Shown here: piece after piece, positions 45,296 to 54,474 of the stretch
Layout: the number at the start of each line of letters is the position of its first letter
Numbering within the stretch: position 1 is the first letter of the stretch
Source: Corynebacterium ciconiae DSM 44920
GTDB taxonomy: Bacteria; Actinomycetota; Actinomycetes; Mycobacteriales; Mycobacteriaceae
Length of the DNA stretch: 64,000 bases
NCBI RefSeq assembly: GCF_030440575.1
Contig: NZ_CP047189.1
Coordinates: 1,736,001-1,800,000 of the forward strand
Reading direction: 5' to 3'
Position numbers and translations under genes: made by a program
Notes under the pieces: generated by a model
The model's database searches: none
What the model saw: the letters and a program-made list of their open reading frames with translations, nothing else
What the model was told of the DNA's origin: nothing

Positions 45296-46804
45296 ATGAA
45301 CGTAGCCAAGACCACTGCCCTGGCGGCCGCCTGTGCCCTCTCGCTGGTGCTCACCTCGTGTTCAGCTGACTCTGACGCCGCCGACGCCACCCACGCTCGG
45401 GTAGGCGTGGCCTTTTCCCCCGTGGCGAACTTCGCGCCCTTTAGCGCCGATGCCCCCATCGCCACCAAGTTGGGCTCCTCGGAGACCTTGGTGCGTATCG
45501 ATCCTGATGGCACCCCGAGCGGCTGGCTCGCCTCCTCGTGGACGCAGCCCACCAGCAGCAGCGTGGTGTTTGAGCTACGGCCTAAGGTGCGTTTTCACGA
45601 TGGCTCCACCATGGATGCCGAGGCGGTAGCCCATAGCCTCAACGAGGCTTTTTCCTCTCCTTTTCGACCCCGTGGGTTGGGCTCGGCGGCGCTGAAGGCC
45701 ACCGCCACCGATGATCTTGAAGTGAAGGTCACCTCGGATCGACCTGATCCGATTCTGCCGCAGCGCTTCGCTGATCCGGGCACCATGATCTTGTCTAAGA
45801 AGGCCTACACCACCGAAGACGACCGCCCAGTGATCAACGCCATCGGTTATGGCACCGGCCCCTTCACGTGGATCTCTGCGTCTAACACGCACGCCCACCT
45901 AGAGGCCAATGAGGACTATTGGGGCGAGCAGCCTGGGATCCGCAGCGTCTATGTCACCTTCTCCGCCGACCCGCAGGAACTCGCTGAGGACATCGATAGC
46001 TCCCGAGTGGATGTGGCAGCCGGTATTCCCGCCAGCAGTGTGCCCACCGTGCAGGAACACGCCGAGGTGGCGACCATATCAACGCCGCGCACCAGCCTGC
46101 TGTATTTCAATACCGCCAAGGGGCTCTTTACCCGAGCCGATGTGCGTAGCGCGGCGATCGATGCCCTCGATGTGGACGCGCTTGTAGACGAGGTCTATCC
46201 CTCCGGCACCGACACCCTGGACGGCACGCTCTTTCGTACCGCCGAACGCGGCGACGCTTCCGTCTCCCCCGTGGAATTGAACACCGCCCCCACGGGCAGC
46301 ATCAAGAATGGCCCGCGGCATATCACCATGGTGACCTACACCGATATTCCCGAGCTTCCCCAGCTCGCCGAGGCAGTGGCCGAGCAGCTGCGACAAGCCG
46401 GCTTTGACGTAGAGATCACCCTCGATAGCTACGGCAATCTAGAAAACCGCATCCTCGATGGCCGATTCGATCTGGTACTGGGCTCGCGTAACTACATGAG
46501 CGGCACCGCCGATACCCTCAGCTACCTAGCCTCCGATGTGACCTGCGGCAAACGCTATAACATTGCCCGCTACTGCAACGACTCGCTCGATGCGGAGATC
46601 ACCAGCGCACTGAGCACCAGCGACGCCACCGACCGAGAAGATGAAGCCGTGGACATCGCCAGCGAGGTGCTGGCGGCTGGAGCCATCGTGCCGATCGCCG
46701 TGGAACACGTCTATCTCGGCTCTCGGGGTGTCACCGGGCTCGTGGATGATCCCTTCGAGGTGCGCCTGCTCACCTCCGACTTCCGGCCGGACTCTGCCTC
46801 CTAG
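45296..46804 (+). CDS. Family 5 ABC substrate-binding lipoprotein (oligopeptide/nickel type)
   Basis: 502 residues. Lipoprotein signal LAAACALSLVLTSC with lipidated Cys22. Family-5 features: LGSSETLVRIDPDGTPSGWL, SSVVFELRPKVRFHDGSTMD, NAIGYGTGPFTW, ANEDYWGEQPGIRSVYVTF, and YFNTAKGLFTRADVRSAAID. It would capture peptides or another solute outside the membrane. No permease or ATPase gene is adjacent. It stands alone between rplY and the fucose locus. Confidence 0.88.
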   Translation: MNVAKTTALAAACALSLVLTSCSADSDAADATHARVGVAFSPVANFAPFSADAPIATKLGSSETLVRIDPDGTPSGWLASSWTQPTSSSVVFELRPKVRFHDGSTMDAEAVAHSLNEAFSSPFRPRGLGSAALKATATDDLEVKVTSDRPDPILPQRFADPGTMILSKKAYTTEDDRPVINAIGYGTGPFTWISASNTHAHLEANEDYWGEQPGIRSVYVTFSADPQELAEDIDSSRVDVAAGIPASSVPTVQEHAEVATISTPRTSLLYFNTAKGLFTRADVRSAAIDALDVDALVDEVYPSGTDTLDGTLFRTAERGDASVSPVELNTAPTGSIKNGPRHITMVTYTDIPELPQLAEAVAEQLRQAGFDVEITLDSYGNLENRILDGRFDLVLGSRNYMSGTADTLSYLASDVTCGKRYNIARYCNDSLDAEITSALSTSDATDREDEAVDIASEVLAAGAIVPIAVEHVYLGSRGVTGLVDDPFEVRLLTSDFRPDSAS

Positions 46805-47229
46805 ACCGCTGCCTAGCGCCTACCCTGCGCCGCCCCAAGGGAGAACGGCAGCGCTGAGCTGCGCTGAGCCCGCCGCCTAGGTAACAATCACCTGCGTGCT
46901 ACGTGTTTCTATCTTCCACTTCTCGGCTGAACAGACCGTGGACTGGTGCTGCGCTGTACCCGAGCGCAGTGAACCGCGGTGGACATGAACACAGGCACAC
47001 CCCATTAAATCACCCCTATAGGTGGGTGTGATTGCCGTACTTGTCGGAGCTATCTTTATTTCATCTAGGCTATGCCGATCGACAGGAAGAGTAGTAACAT
47101 GACTGATGAGAGCGCTACCATTTCGAGTTTCATAGCCTCTAGCTGCACATATCGCCAGTCATCACATAGACACGACAGTGATAGACACCCACGGCTTCTA
47201 CTCGCAGACCTAATCGCCAGGAGGACACC
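46805..47229. other. Intergenic region upstream of fucA
   Basis: 425 bases without a convincing gene. It holds an outward inverted repeat AATCAC...GTGATT with inner CACC/GGTG at 47008-47033, a weak promoter candidate (TTGTCG at 47041 and TAGGCT at 47066, spacing 19), the LacI-type operator at 47107-47120 and an AGGAGG site just before the fucA ATG. Short open frames here have no RBS or recognisable product. Confidence 0.5.
47107..47120. promoter_or_regulatory. LacI-type operator 1, upstream of fucA
   Basis: TGAGAGCGCTACCA. It agrees with operator 2 (TGATAGCGCTAACA) at 12 of 14 positions and has the central AGCGCT palindrome typical of LacI-family sites. Confidence 0.6.
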
Positions 47230-47880
47230 ATGCTTCTTTCAGAAGAGAGAACACTTATCGCCGACTATTGCCAGCACTTCGCATCCGACGGACTGGTCGT
47301 AGGAACGGCCGGAAATATCTCTATTCGCGCAGGTGAGCTCGTAGCTATCACCCCCACCGGACTGCCCTACGTCGGGATCACCCCAGAAGACATCTGCGTG
47401 GTCAATTTTGACACCGGAGAGCAGGTTGAAGGTCAGTATCGCCCCACCAGCGAGATACATCTCCACCTCCAAGCACTGCAGACGACCGGTCTCGATTCGA
47501 TCGTGCACACGCACTCCGCTTATGCCACCACTGTAGCCAGCCTTGAAGGCGTGACTGAGCTGCCCAATATCCACTACATCACCGCCACCATGGGCGGAGC
47601 GATCCCCGTCACGGAGTACGCCCGCTATGGCAGCCAATTGCTCGCCGACAATGTCGAGGCTGCACTGCAGAGCAAAACCGCATGTTTGCTCGGCAATCAC
47701 GGCTCCGTAGCCGCAGGCAAAGACCTTGCCGAGGCCTACACCAAGGCACAGTCCATTGAATGGCTATCCAAGGTCTACCTCAATGCCCTAGCTGCGGGAA
47801 CCCCGCGCATCCTCACGTCCGAGCAGATGGAAGAGGCCAGCGCCGCCATCGCCACCTACGGCCAGCCACACAAGCGCTAA
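47230..47880 (+). CDS. fucA: L-fuculose-1-phosphate aldolase (class II aldolase/adducin family)
   Basis: 216 residues; AGGAGG five bases before ATG 47230. Zinc-site residues His93, His95 (IVHTHS) and His157 (LLGNHGSVA), with catalytic Glu75 in RPTSEIHLHL. GLVVGTAGNISIR binds the phosphate. It splits L-fuculose 1-phosphate into dihydroxyacetone phosphate and L-lactaldehyde. First gene of the locus, separated from fucI by its own terminator and a second operator. L-ribulose-phosphate epimerase is an alternative from sequence alone, but the neighbours decide. Confidence 0.9.
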   Translation: MLLSEERTLIADYCQHFASDGLVVGTAGNISIRAGELVAITPTGLPYVGITPEDICVVNFDTGEQVEGQYRPTSEIHLHLQALQTTGLDSIVHTHSAYATTVASLEGVTELPNIHYITATMGGAIPVTEYARYGSQLLADNVEAALQSKTACLLGNHGSVAAGKDLAEAYTKAQSIEWLSKVYLNALAAGTPRILTSEQMEEASAAIATYGQPHKR

Positions 47881-47892
47881 GCCACACAACTA

Positions 47893-47927
47893 ACAGCCCC
47901 ACCATCGCCGTGGTGGGGCTGTTTTTC
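47893..47927 (+). terminator. Rho-independent terminator after fucA
   Basis: Twelve-base stem ACAGCCCCACCA / TGGTGGGGCTGT (47893-47904 and 47911-47922) followed by TTTTTCC. Strong and canonical. Confidence 0.93.
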
Positions 47928-48160
47928 CTTGCCGCGTGGGAACGTTATCATTTCGCCCCACCTACCCCATACCGCCGCACAATTACCCCCATTAGGTGGC
48001 GCCCCCCCCCACCATCCTTTCCGCGCCCACAAGCTAGTGTGGCGACCGTCAAATCCGGTTTTAAGCTCGATAAATGTCATAAAACCCATCCCGCACGTTT
48101 AGAGCCAGCGGGAAAGGTTCCGAAAGCCCTTCCCTATCTACATGGCCGATGTTAGACTTT
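47928..48160. other. Intergenic region between fucA terminator and fucI operator
   Basis: No gene seen. It contains the C10 tract at 48004-48013 and AT-rich stretches (GATAAATGTCATAAAAC) that may carry upstream promoter elements for fucI. Confidence 0.5.
48004..48013 (+). repeat. Ten-cytosine homopolymer tract
   Basis: An uninterrupted run of ten C in the fucA-fucI intergenic region, about 150 bases upstream of the operator. Runs of this length are prone to slippage. Confidence 0.9.
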
Positions 48161-48174
48161 TGATAGCGCTAACA
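48161..48174. promoter_or_regulatory. LacI-type operator 2, upstream of fucI
   Basis: TGATAGCGCTAACA, a near-perfect palindrome around AGCGCT, 116 bases upstream of the fucI ATG. A short inverted repeat CCCCATACTGGGG (48248-48260) lies between it and the RBS. Confidence 0.65.
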
Positions 48175-48289
48175 TAAGGGCTTGAGACAGTGCCCACAGG
48201 CCGATTGCTAGACCCATTCACCCCCACCGGCCACGGCGCTCCAGATCCCCCATACTGGGGTGACATTACCTCCCGAAGGAGAACTACCC

Positions 48290-50047
48290 ATGGTTCATCA
48301 CCCGAAGATTGGCATCCGGCCCACCATTGACGGCCGTCGTCGCGGAGTCCGCGAATCACTCGAAGATAAAACGATGTGGATGGCCCACGCTGCCGCCGAT
48401 CTCATCACTAAGAATCTCCGTTACCTCGACGGCGAGCCCGTCGAGGTCGTCATCGCCGAAACCACCATCGGCCGCCCCGGCGAAGCAGCTGCCTGCGACG
48501 ATCTTTTCGCTAACCAGAACGTGATCGCCGAACTCACCGTGACTCCCGCCTGGTGCTACGTCACGGAAACCATGGATATGGATCCCAACCGTTTCCACGC
48601 CATCTGGGGATATAACGGCACCGAGCGCCCCGGCGCCGTGACGCTGGCCGCAAATCTCGCCGCCTACGCCCAGTACGGCATTCCCGCATTCAGCATCTAT
48701 GGTCACGACGTTCAAGATGCCGATGACACCGACATCCCCGTAGAGGTCTCTGACAAGATCCTGACCTTCTCCCGTGCAGCCGTTGCTGCGGGCCAGATGC
48801 GAGGTAAGGGCTATCTGCAGATGGGCTCGACCTGCATGGGCATCGCTGGTTCCTCCAGCGATCGCCACTTTTTCCAAGACTATCTCGGCATGCGCGTGGA
48901 GTCCGTGGACATGACCGAGTTCATCCGCCGCATCAACGAAGGCATCTTCGATCCCGAAGAGTATGAGAAGGCACGCGCATGGGTGCGTGAGAATGTTCAG
49001 ATTGGCAAGGACTTCAACCCCGAGCCGCGCGACGACGCCGAAGAGCAGTGGGACTTCATCACCAAGATGGCTCTCATCGGGCGCGACATGATGGAAGGCA
49101 ACCCCAAGCTTGCCGAGCTGGGCTTCGAGGAGGAAGCATGCGGCTTTAACGCCATTGCCTCCGGCTTCCAGGGTCAACGTCAGTGGACCGACACCTACCC
49201 CAATGGTGACTTCATGGAGACCATGCTGAACACCACCTTCGACTGGAACGGCGCGCGCCGCCCGGTGGTATTGGCCACGGAGAATGACACCCTCAATGGT
49301 GCCAGCATGCTCCTCAACTACCTGCTCACCAACCGCACGCAGATGTTCTCCGATGTACGCACCTATTGGTCTCCCGAGGCCATTGAGCGCGTCACTGGCG
49401 AAAAGCCCACCGGCGGGGCCACGAATGGCTTCCTAGACCTGCGCAATTCCGGCGCCACGACTCTTGACGCCACTGGCGTGATGAAGGACGCCGACGGCAA
49501 TCCGTGCACCAAGCCTTTCTGGGAAGTCACCGAAGAGGACCAGAAGGCTGTCATGGAGGCCACCACCTTCCATGCGGCAACCCACGAGTATTTCCGTGGG
49601 GGTGGATTCTCGACCCACTTCCGCACCGCTCCGAACATGCCTGTCACCATGATTCGTCTGAATTTGATCAAGGGCGTCGGCCCGGTGTTGCAGATCGCCG
49701 AGGGTGAGACCGTCACGCTGAGCGAAGAGGCCACCACCAAGATCGAGAACCGCACGGACCGCACTTGGCCCACCACGTTCTTCGCCCCGCGTCTGACGGG
49801 CAAGGGCGCATTCACCTCGGTGTATGACGTGATGGACAATTGGGGAGCGAACCACGGCGCCATCGGCTTCGGCCACTTCGGCAAGGAGCTGATCACTCTC
49901 GCCGCCATGCTCCGTATCCCAGTGAACATGCACAACGTGGACGATGCAAAGATCTTCCGTCCGCGCGCATGGGGTCTCCATGGAACCGCAGACAAGGAAA
50001 GCGCCGACTTCCGCGCCTGCAAAAACTATGGTCCATTCTTTGCCTAA
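48290..50047 (+). CDS. fucI: L-fucose isomerase
   Basis: 585 residues from ATG 48290, eight bases after AAGGAG. Close to the usual FucI length. Features: [20 protein letters not shown] at the N-terminus, [20 protein letters not shown], the metal-binding [20 protein letters not shown] (Glu and Asp ligands) and the C-terminal [20 protein letters not shown]. It converts L-fucose to L-fuculose (and often D-arabinose to D-ribulose). The kinase gene follows after 40 bases. Confidence 0.96.
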   Translation: MVHHPKIGIRPTIDGRRRGVRESLEDKTMWMAHAAADLITKNLRYLDGEPVEVVIAETTIGRPGEAAACDDLFANQNVIAELTVTPAWCYVTETMDMDPNRFHAIWGYNGTERPGAVTLAANLAAYAQYGIPAFSIYGHDVQDADDTDIPVEVSDKILTFSRAAVAAGQMRGKGYLQMGSTCMGIAGSSSDRHFFQDYLGMRVESVDMTEFIRRINEGIFDPEEYEKARAWVRENVQIGKDFNPEPRDDAEEQWDFITKMALIGRDMMEGNPKLAELGFEEEACGFNAIASGFQGQRQWTDTYPNGDFMETMLNTTFDWNGARRPVVLATENDTLNGASMLLNYLLTNRTQMFSDVRTYWSPEAIERVTGEKPTGGATNGFLDLRNSGATTLDATGVMKDADGNPCTKPFWEVTEEDQKAVMEATTFHAATHEYFRGGGFSTHFRTAPNMPVTMIRLNLIKGVGPVLQIAEGETVTLSEEATTKIENRTDRTWPTTFFAPRLTGKGAFTSVYDVMDNWGANHGAIGFGHFGKELITLAAMLRIPVNMHNVDDAKIFRPRAWGLHGTADKESADFRACKNYGPFFA

Positions 50048-50087
50048 TTGCGCAGTGCACTGAGCGACAAGAGATAAGGATCACATA

Positions 50088-51461
50088 ATGTCACGGGTCA
50101 TCAGGACTTTGGCAATCGACATGGGCTCGTCCTCCGTTCGTGGAATTGTTGGTGCATGGGACACAGATTCCAAGAAACTGACAAGGTCGGAAGTGTTTCG
50201 TGCAGAACACCACGTCGGCACCGATGAGCAGGGAAACCTGCACTGGGACCTGGAGGCGCTTAAAGACGCAGCCGGCCAGGCACTCCAAGCGGCCGGAGAT
50301 ATTGACTCAGTTGCTGTCGATGGATGGGGAGTCGATTTCGTCGTCGTCGACGAGAACAACAATCCTCTGTCACAGGCACTCTCCTATCGAGATAGTGCCG
50401 GCGCCCGAGGCCGAAGCCTGATGGCATCACGAATGCCGGAGGCGGAGCAGTACCACGCCTCCGGCATTCTCCCCCAAGACATTAACTCTGTATATCGCCT
50501 CGCACTGCAACCGCCCAACACCGGCACGGTGATGTTCCTCCCGGACTTCATCGCCCGCTGCGTGCTTGATCAGCCCACCCAGGCGTGGGCGTCGCGTGGA
50601 ATCGCCTCTACCTCGGGGCTTCTCGCGGCAAGTCATGAGGATTGGTCCGAGGAGATACTCGCCGCAGCGGGCATCGACCGGCAACGACTCCCCTCTATCA
50701 CCAGCGAGCGGCGCGTGATCGGCACCCGTTCTGATGGCGTCCGCGTCATCGCCGCTGGCTCTCATGACACTGCGTGTGCATTGTCATCGTTGTCTCGGGA
50801 ATGTGGCTATCCCGAAGATGCCATGTTTATTTCCTGCGGATCATGGTCCGTTGTTGGCGCGCAAACCTCAGAAGCGGTGGTAACAGAGGATGCCTACTCC
50901 CGAGGAGTCACCAATGAAGCCACCGCACGGGGCGATAACAGAGCTGAGCTCAACCTCACTGGGCTCTGGGTCGCTCAAGAGTGTCGACGCACCTGGGGAA
51001 ATCCAAGCTACGAAGAACTCAACCGGCTGCTAGCGGACGCCTCAAATCCAGGCGCCATTATCGATGTGTGCGACCCACGCTTCAGTGCCCCTGGAGACAT
51101 GCCGGATCGCGTCGTGCAGGCAGCACGTGAACACAACGTCACCCTTTCGACACGTGGCGAAATCCTGCGCGTCGTGTTTGATTCCATCGCCCGAGCTCAA
51201 GCAGATGCGATCCACTCGCTTCGCACTCTGACCGGATCCACGGGGGAAACCTATGTCATGGGAGGCGGGGTAAAGAACCTCTTCCTCATGCAAAGGACAG
51301 CCGCCGCCCTCGGCGAAAGCATTCGCGTGACGGATCCTGAGGCCACGGCCCTAGGAAACATCATCAACCAGCTCCTCACCCTGAACGTTCCCCCTACAGA
51401 CCTAGCGGAATGGGTTCGCAACGCTGGGGTGATCACCACCGTCTGCCCGACGGACGACTGA
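50088..51461 (+). CDS. FGGY-family sugar kinase, rhamnulokinase-like, presumed L-fuculokinase
   Basis: 457 residues. FGGY features: TLAIDMGSSSVRGIVGAWD (phosphate loop), SVAVDGWGVDFVVVDENNNP, VIAAGSHDTACALSSL, FISCGSWSVVGAQ and the adenosine motif YVMGGGVKNLFLMQRTAAAL. The AVDGWGVDF and SHDTA...SCGSWS wording is that of RhaB rhamnulokinases rather than E. coli FucK. The setting between fucI and fucP implies it phosphorylates L-fuculose. No rhamnose isomerase or RhaD gene is present. Confidence 0.88.
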   Translation: MSRVIRTLAIDMGSSSVRGIVGAWDTDSKKLTRSEVFRAEHHVGTDEQGNLHWDLEALKDAAGQALQAAGDIDSVAVDGWGVDFVVVDENNNPLSQALSYRDSAGARGRSLMASRMPEAEQYHASGILPQDINSVYRLALQPPNTGTVMFLPDFIARCVLDQPTQAWASRGIASTSGLLAASHEDWSEEILAAAGIDRQRLPSITSERRVIGTRSDGVRVIAAGSHDTACALSSLSRECGYPEDAMFISCGSWSVVGAQTSEAVVTEDAYSRGVTNEATARGDNRAELNLTGLWVAQECRRTWGNPSYEELNRLLADASNPGAIIDVCDPRFSAPGDMPDRVVQAAREHNVTLSTRGEILRVVFDSIARAQADAIHSLRTLTGSTGETYVMGGGVKNLFLMQRTAAALGESIRVTDPEATALGNIINQLLTLNVPPTDLAEWVRNAGVITTVCPTDD

Positions 51462-51472
51462 AAGAAAAAATC

Positions 51473-52819
51473 ATGACTGACACTTCCGTTAGCAGTCCAC
51501 AATCAGCACCCCCGAAGAAGGAACGTAAAAAGTACCTGAACGATGGAATGCTCGTTCCTTTCATCCTTCTGGTGTCCTGCTTTGCAGCCTGGGGTATGTC
51601 CACCGACATGACCGCTCCTCTCGTCAAGGTATTTGGTTCGGTCTTTTCGATGTCGACCTTCCAATCCTCGCTCGTGCAGTTCTCCTACTACGGGGCCTAC
51701 TTTCTGCTCGCTATTCCGGCGGCCTACATTAACTCCAAGTTGGGCTACAAGGGTGGCGTTTGTATCGGCCTCTTCCTCGCTGCTGCCGGCGCCTTTGCGT
51801 TCTACCCTGCGAGCCTGAGCATGACCTTCGTGGCCTTCATTGGGGCCCTGTTCTCCCTCGCGGCAGGCCTGTCCATCCTCGAGACCTCCGCTAACCCGTT
51901 TGTTATCGCCATGGGCCCGGAAGAGACCTCGACGCGGCGTCTGAACTTCGCTCAATCCTTCAACCCCATCGGTTCTAACTTGGGTGTGCTGGTTGCTGCC
52001 ATCATGATCCTGCCCAATATCCACGAGCACACGGCAGAAGAACGAGCCTCGCTGCCTCAAGAGGAACTCACCTCTATGGTCTCGGGCGAACTCAAGGCCG
52101 TGATGATTCCTTTCGTCGGCCTCGCCATCCTGTACTTGGTGCTCGGCATTGCCATCGCATTGGTCAAAATTCCTGACCGCTCTCGCAGTGCTGGAGACAG
52201 CACAGTCGCTCTTTCAGTACCGAGCTCGGGCCGCCTGGGCCGGTTGATCAGAAATCGCCGCTACTCCTTCGGTGTGGTTGCCCAGTTCTTCAACATTGGC
52301 GCCCAAACCTGTATCTGGACCTACGTCATCCACTACTCCACCAATGTCGTTGGCAAGACCAACGCCGAGTCGGGAATATGGCTCCAGGTCTCCCTGATCT
52401 GCTTCCTCGTTGCCCGCTTCGTCATGACCGCCTTGATGGGCATCATCGACGCCCGCCGACTCTTAATCATCATGTGCTCCTTGGGGGGCGTCCTCACCTT
52501 GGTCGGCATTCTCGCCGGGAACATCATCGGTTTGATCGCTATCGCTTCTCTCTCCGCCTGTATCTCCTTGCTATTCCCCACTATCTATGGACAGGCACTC
52601 ACCGGACTCGGAGAAGACACTAAATTCGGTTCGGCTGGGCTTGTTATGGCCATCGTCGGTGGCGCTATTCTTCCCCCGGTACAAGGCCTGCTCGTCGATA
52701 CTATCGGCACCGCTCACTCGTTCATTGTTGTTCTCGTCTGCTTCATTGTGGTGCTGTCCTACGGTGTGTTTACGCTCCGCTTCAAGAACCCTGGCGAAAC
52801 CGCACCGACTGCCGCATAG
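51473..52819 (+). CDS. fucP: L-fucose:H+ symporter FucP (MFS)
   Basis: 448 residues from ATG 51473, 11 bases after the kinase stop; the SD is weak (AAAGAAAAA). About twelve helices. Family features: ILLVSCFAAWGMSTDMTAPL (helix 1), YYGAYFLLAIPAAYINSKLG, LSILETSANPFVIAMGPEET (conserved Glu in helix 4) and RLNFAQSFNPIGSNLG. These are diagnostic of the FucP/GlcP group. It imports fucose with protons. Confidence 0.93.
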   Translation: MTDTSVSSPQSAPPKKERKKYLNDGMLVPFILLVSCFAAWGMSTDMTAPLVKVFGSVFSMSTFQSSLVQFSYYGAYFLLAIPAAYINSKLGYKGGVCIGLFLAAAGAFAFYPASLSMTFVAFIGALFSLAAGLSILETSANPFVIAMGPEETSTRRLNFAQSFNPIGSNLGVLVAAIMILPNIHEHTAEERASLPQEELTSMVSGELKAVMIPFVGLAILYLVLGIAIALVKIPDRSRSAGDSTVALSVPSSGRLGRLIRNRRYSFGVVAQFFNIGAQTCIWTYVIHYSTNVVGKTNAESGIWLQVSLICFLVARFVMTALMGIIDARRLLIIMCSLGGVLTLVGILAGNIIGLIAIASLSACISLLFPTIYGQALTGLGEDTKFGSAGLVMAIVGGAILPPVQGLLVDTIGTAHSFIVVLVCFIVVLSYGVFTLRFKNPGETAPTAA

Positions 52820-52884
52820 GAGGTTCAATACATAATCTCTCTCACGCCCCTCATCGTCACCTCTTTTCACGCTAAGGAGAACAC

Positions 52885-53313
52885 ATGCTCCGCAATATCC
52901 CGGAGAAGATTTCACCGGAACTCCTCTACACTCTGGCCCGCATGGGACATGGCGATCGCATCGTCATCGGAGATGGAAATTTCCCAGGCTACACCTACAA
53001 TTCCACGGTCATCCACGCTGATGGTCACACCGTCGCTGGCATGATGGACGCAATCCTCAAGCTGATGCCCTTGGACTCCTATAATCCGTGGCAGATCGGT
53101 CTCATGGAAACTGTGGGAGACGATCCAGAGCCTCCTGTATGGAGCGAATTCGCCGAGATCGCCGAACGCAGCTATCCGAGCCATACCGTGAAACACTTTG
53201 AGCGATTCGAGTTCTATGAGCAAGCAAAGAAGTGTTTCGCAGTTGTTGTGACCACGGACACCGCTCTCTACGGAAATATTATCCTCACGAAGGGAGTTGT
53301 CATTCCAGAATAG
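52885..53313 (+). CDS. fucU: L-fucose mutarotase (RbsD/FucU family)
   Basis: 142 residues, ATG 52885 preceded by AAGGAG. Family motif LARMGHGDRIVIGDGNFPGY with the conserved His, and the C-terminal YGNIILTKGVV. It interconverts alpha- and beta-L-fucose to feed the isomerase. Follows fucP by 65 bases in the same direction. Confidence 0.95.
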   Translation: MLRNIPEKISPELLYTLARMGHGDRIVIGDGNFPGYTYNSTVIHADGHTVAGMMDAILKLMPLDSYNPWQIGLMETVGDDPEPPVWSEFAEIAERSYPSHTVKHFERFEFYEQAKKCFAVVVTTDTALYGNIILTKGVVIPE

Positions 53314-53381
53314 ATTCACGCATTTCGACAGACTGTATGGCGCCTAGGCCACCCGCATTCTTGGGTGCCCTGGGCGTCATG

Positions 53382-53387
53382 TACACT
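53382..53387 (+). promoter_or_regulatory. -10 box of the LacI-family gene (leaderless)
   Basis: TACACT ends seven bases before GTG 53395, the distance expected if transcription starts at the start codon. A TTCTTG at 53358-53363 is a possible -35 (18-base spacing). Confidence 0.55.
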
Positions 53388-53394
53388 TACCGGC

Positions 53395-54408
53395 GTGCGT
53401 AAAAAGTCGGTTATGCAGGATGTGGCACAGTTAGCGGGGGTATCCACGCAAACTGTGTCTCGAGTAGTAAATAACCATTCTTCCGTGCGACCAGCCACCC
53501 GCGAACGCGTCTATGCCGCTATGCGCGAGCTCGACTACCGGCCCAACGCAGCGGCCCAAATGCTTGCTTCCGGCTCCTCCCGCTCCATTGGTGTCCTTTC
53601 TGTGGGCACGATGTCTCACGGCTTGATCACCCTCTTTGCCGAGCTGCAGGCCCACGCCAAACACCGGGGATGGCATGTGCTCACCTCCTCATCAGCCAAT
53701 GCCGACTTCGCGGAGACGCAATCCGCCCTTGACTATTTGCACTCCCGACAAGTGTTGGCGACGGTCATCCTCTTCCAACATCGCAGCCTTCTGCCACTCT
53801 TCGAGCATTGGACAGGTGCTCCTGGGGTGATGATCAGCTCCGTCGACCACGGCATTGAGGACATGTCCACCATCGGCATCGATCAAGTATCCGGTCTACA
53901 CTCCGCCTTGGACCATTTGTGGGACCAAGGAGTAACCGATACGGCCATGATTACCGGTGACCGGGAATATATCGACGCTCGGGAACGAATGGTCATCTAC
54001 CAGCGCTATAGCCGTTTGAAGAAGCAATCCTTCTCGCTTTTTGGCGGCAAGGGTTGGGGCGCCTGCGATGGCTACGCTGCCGCGCAGGAGATCCTCAACG
54101 TTGGCCTCCCCGAAGCCGTCATCGGCGGCAATGATAAAATCGCGGTCGGCTGCGCCCGCGCCTTCGCCGAGCACGGCTTCACTGCGGGGAAAGATTATAA
54201 GCTTATCGGGATTGACGATGATGAAGTCAGCTCCTACCTGACCCCTCCCCTCTCCTCTATTCGCCAAGACTTCGCCGAACTCGCTGGTGTTGTCATTGAT
54301 GAACTCGCCGGGTTGATGGAGGGCAAGCCCCACCGCAAGCTCCTGCTGCCTTCCCATTTCATTCCCCGCGCGTCTTCGCTGCCTGAGGATGCGCCCGAGC
54401 TCGGTTAG
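53395..54408 (+). CDS. LacI-family transcriptional regulator of the fucose locus
   Basis: 337 residues from GTG 53395. HTH and hinge helix: VMQDVAQLAGVSTQTVSRVV, NNHSSVRPATRERVYAAMRE, YRPNAAAQMLASG. The periplasmic-binding-like effector domain follows (IGVLSVGTMSHGLITLFAEL, AVIGGNDKIAVGCARAFAEH, LIGIDDDEVSSYLTPPLSSI). It probably binds the AGCGCT operators upstream of fucA and fucI and is released by fucose, fuculose or a phosphate of it. A longer reading frame from 53365 would begin upstream of the -10 box. Last gene of the locus. Confidence 0.9.
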   Translation: MRKKSVMQDVAQLAGVSTQTVSRVVNNHSSVRPATRERVYAAMRELDYRPNAAAQMLASGSSRSIGVLSVGTMSHGLITLFAELQAHAKHRGWHVLTSSSANADFAETQSALDYLHSRQVLATVILFQHRSLLPLFEHWTGAPGVMISSVDHGIEDMSTIGIDQVSGLHSALDHLWDQGVTDTAMITGDREYIDARERMVIYQRYSRLKKQSFSLFGGKGWGACDGYAAAQEILNVGLPEAVIGGNDKIAVGCARAFAEHGFTAGKDYKLIGIDDDEVSSYLTPPLSSIRQDFAELAGVVIDELAGLMEGKPHRKLLLPSHFIPRASSLPEDAPELG

Positions 54409-54474
54409 AACACACAGCAGCTGATCCTAGGCTCGGAAACTGCGGCGGTATCGCTGCTACTAGGGTTAGTGGGC

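Noticed and set aside
47072..47302. 76-codon plus-strand frame overlapping the fucA start
   Set aside because: Ser/His/Arg-rich composition, no RBS, and it overlaps the well-supported fucA start in another frame.
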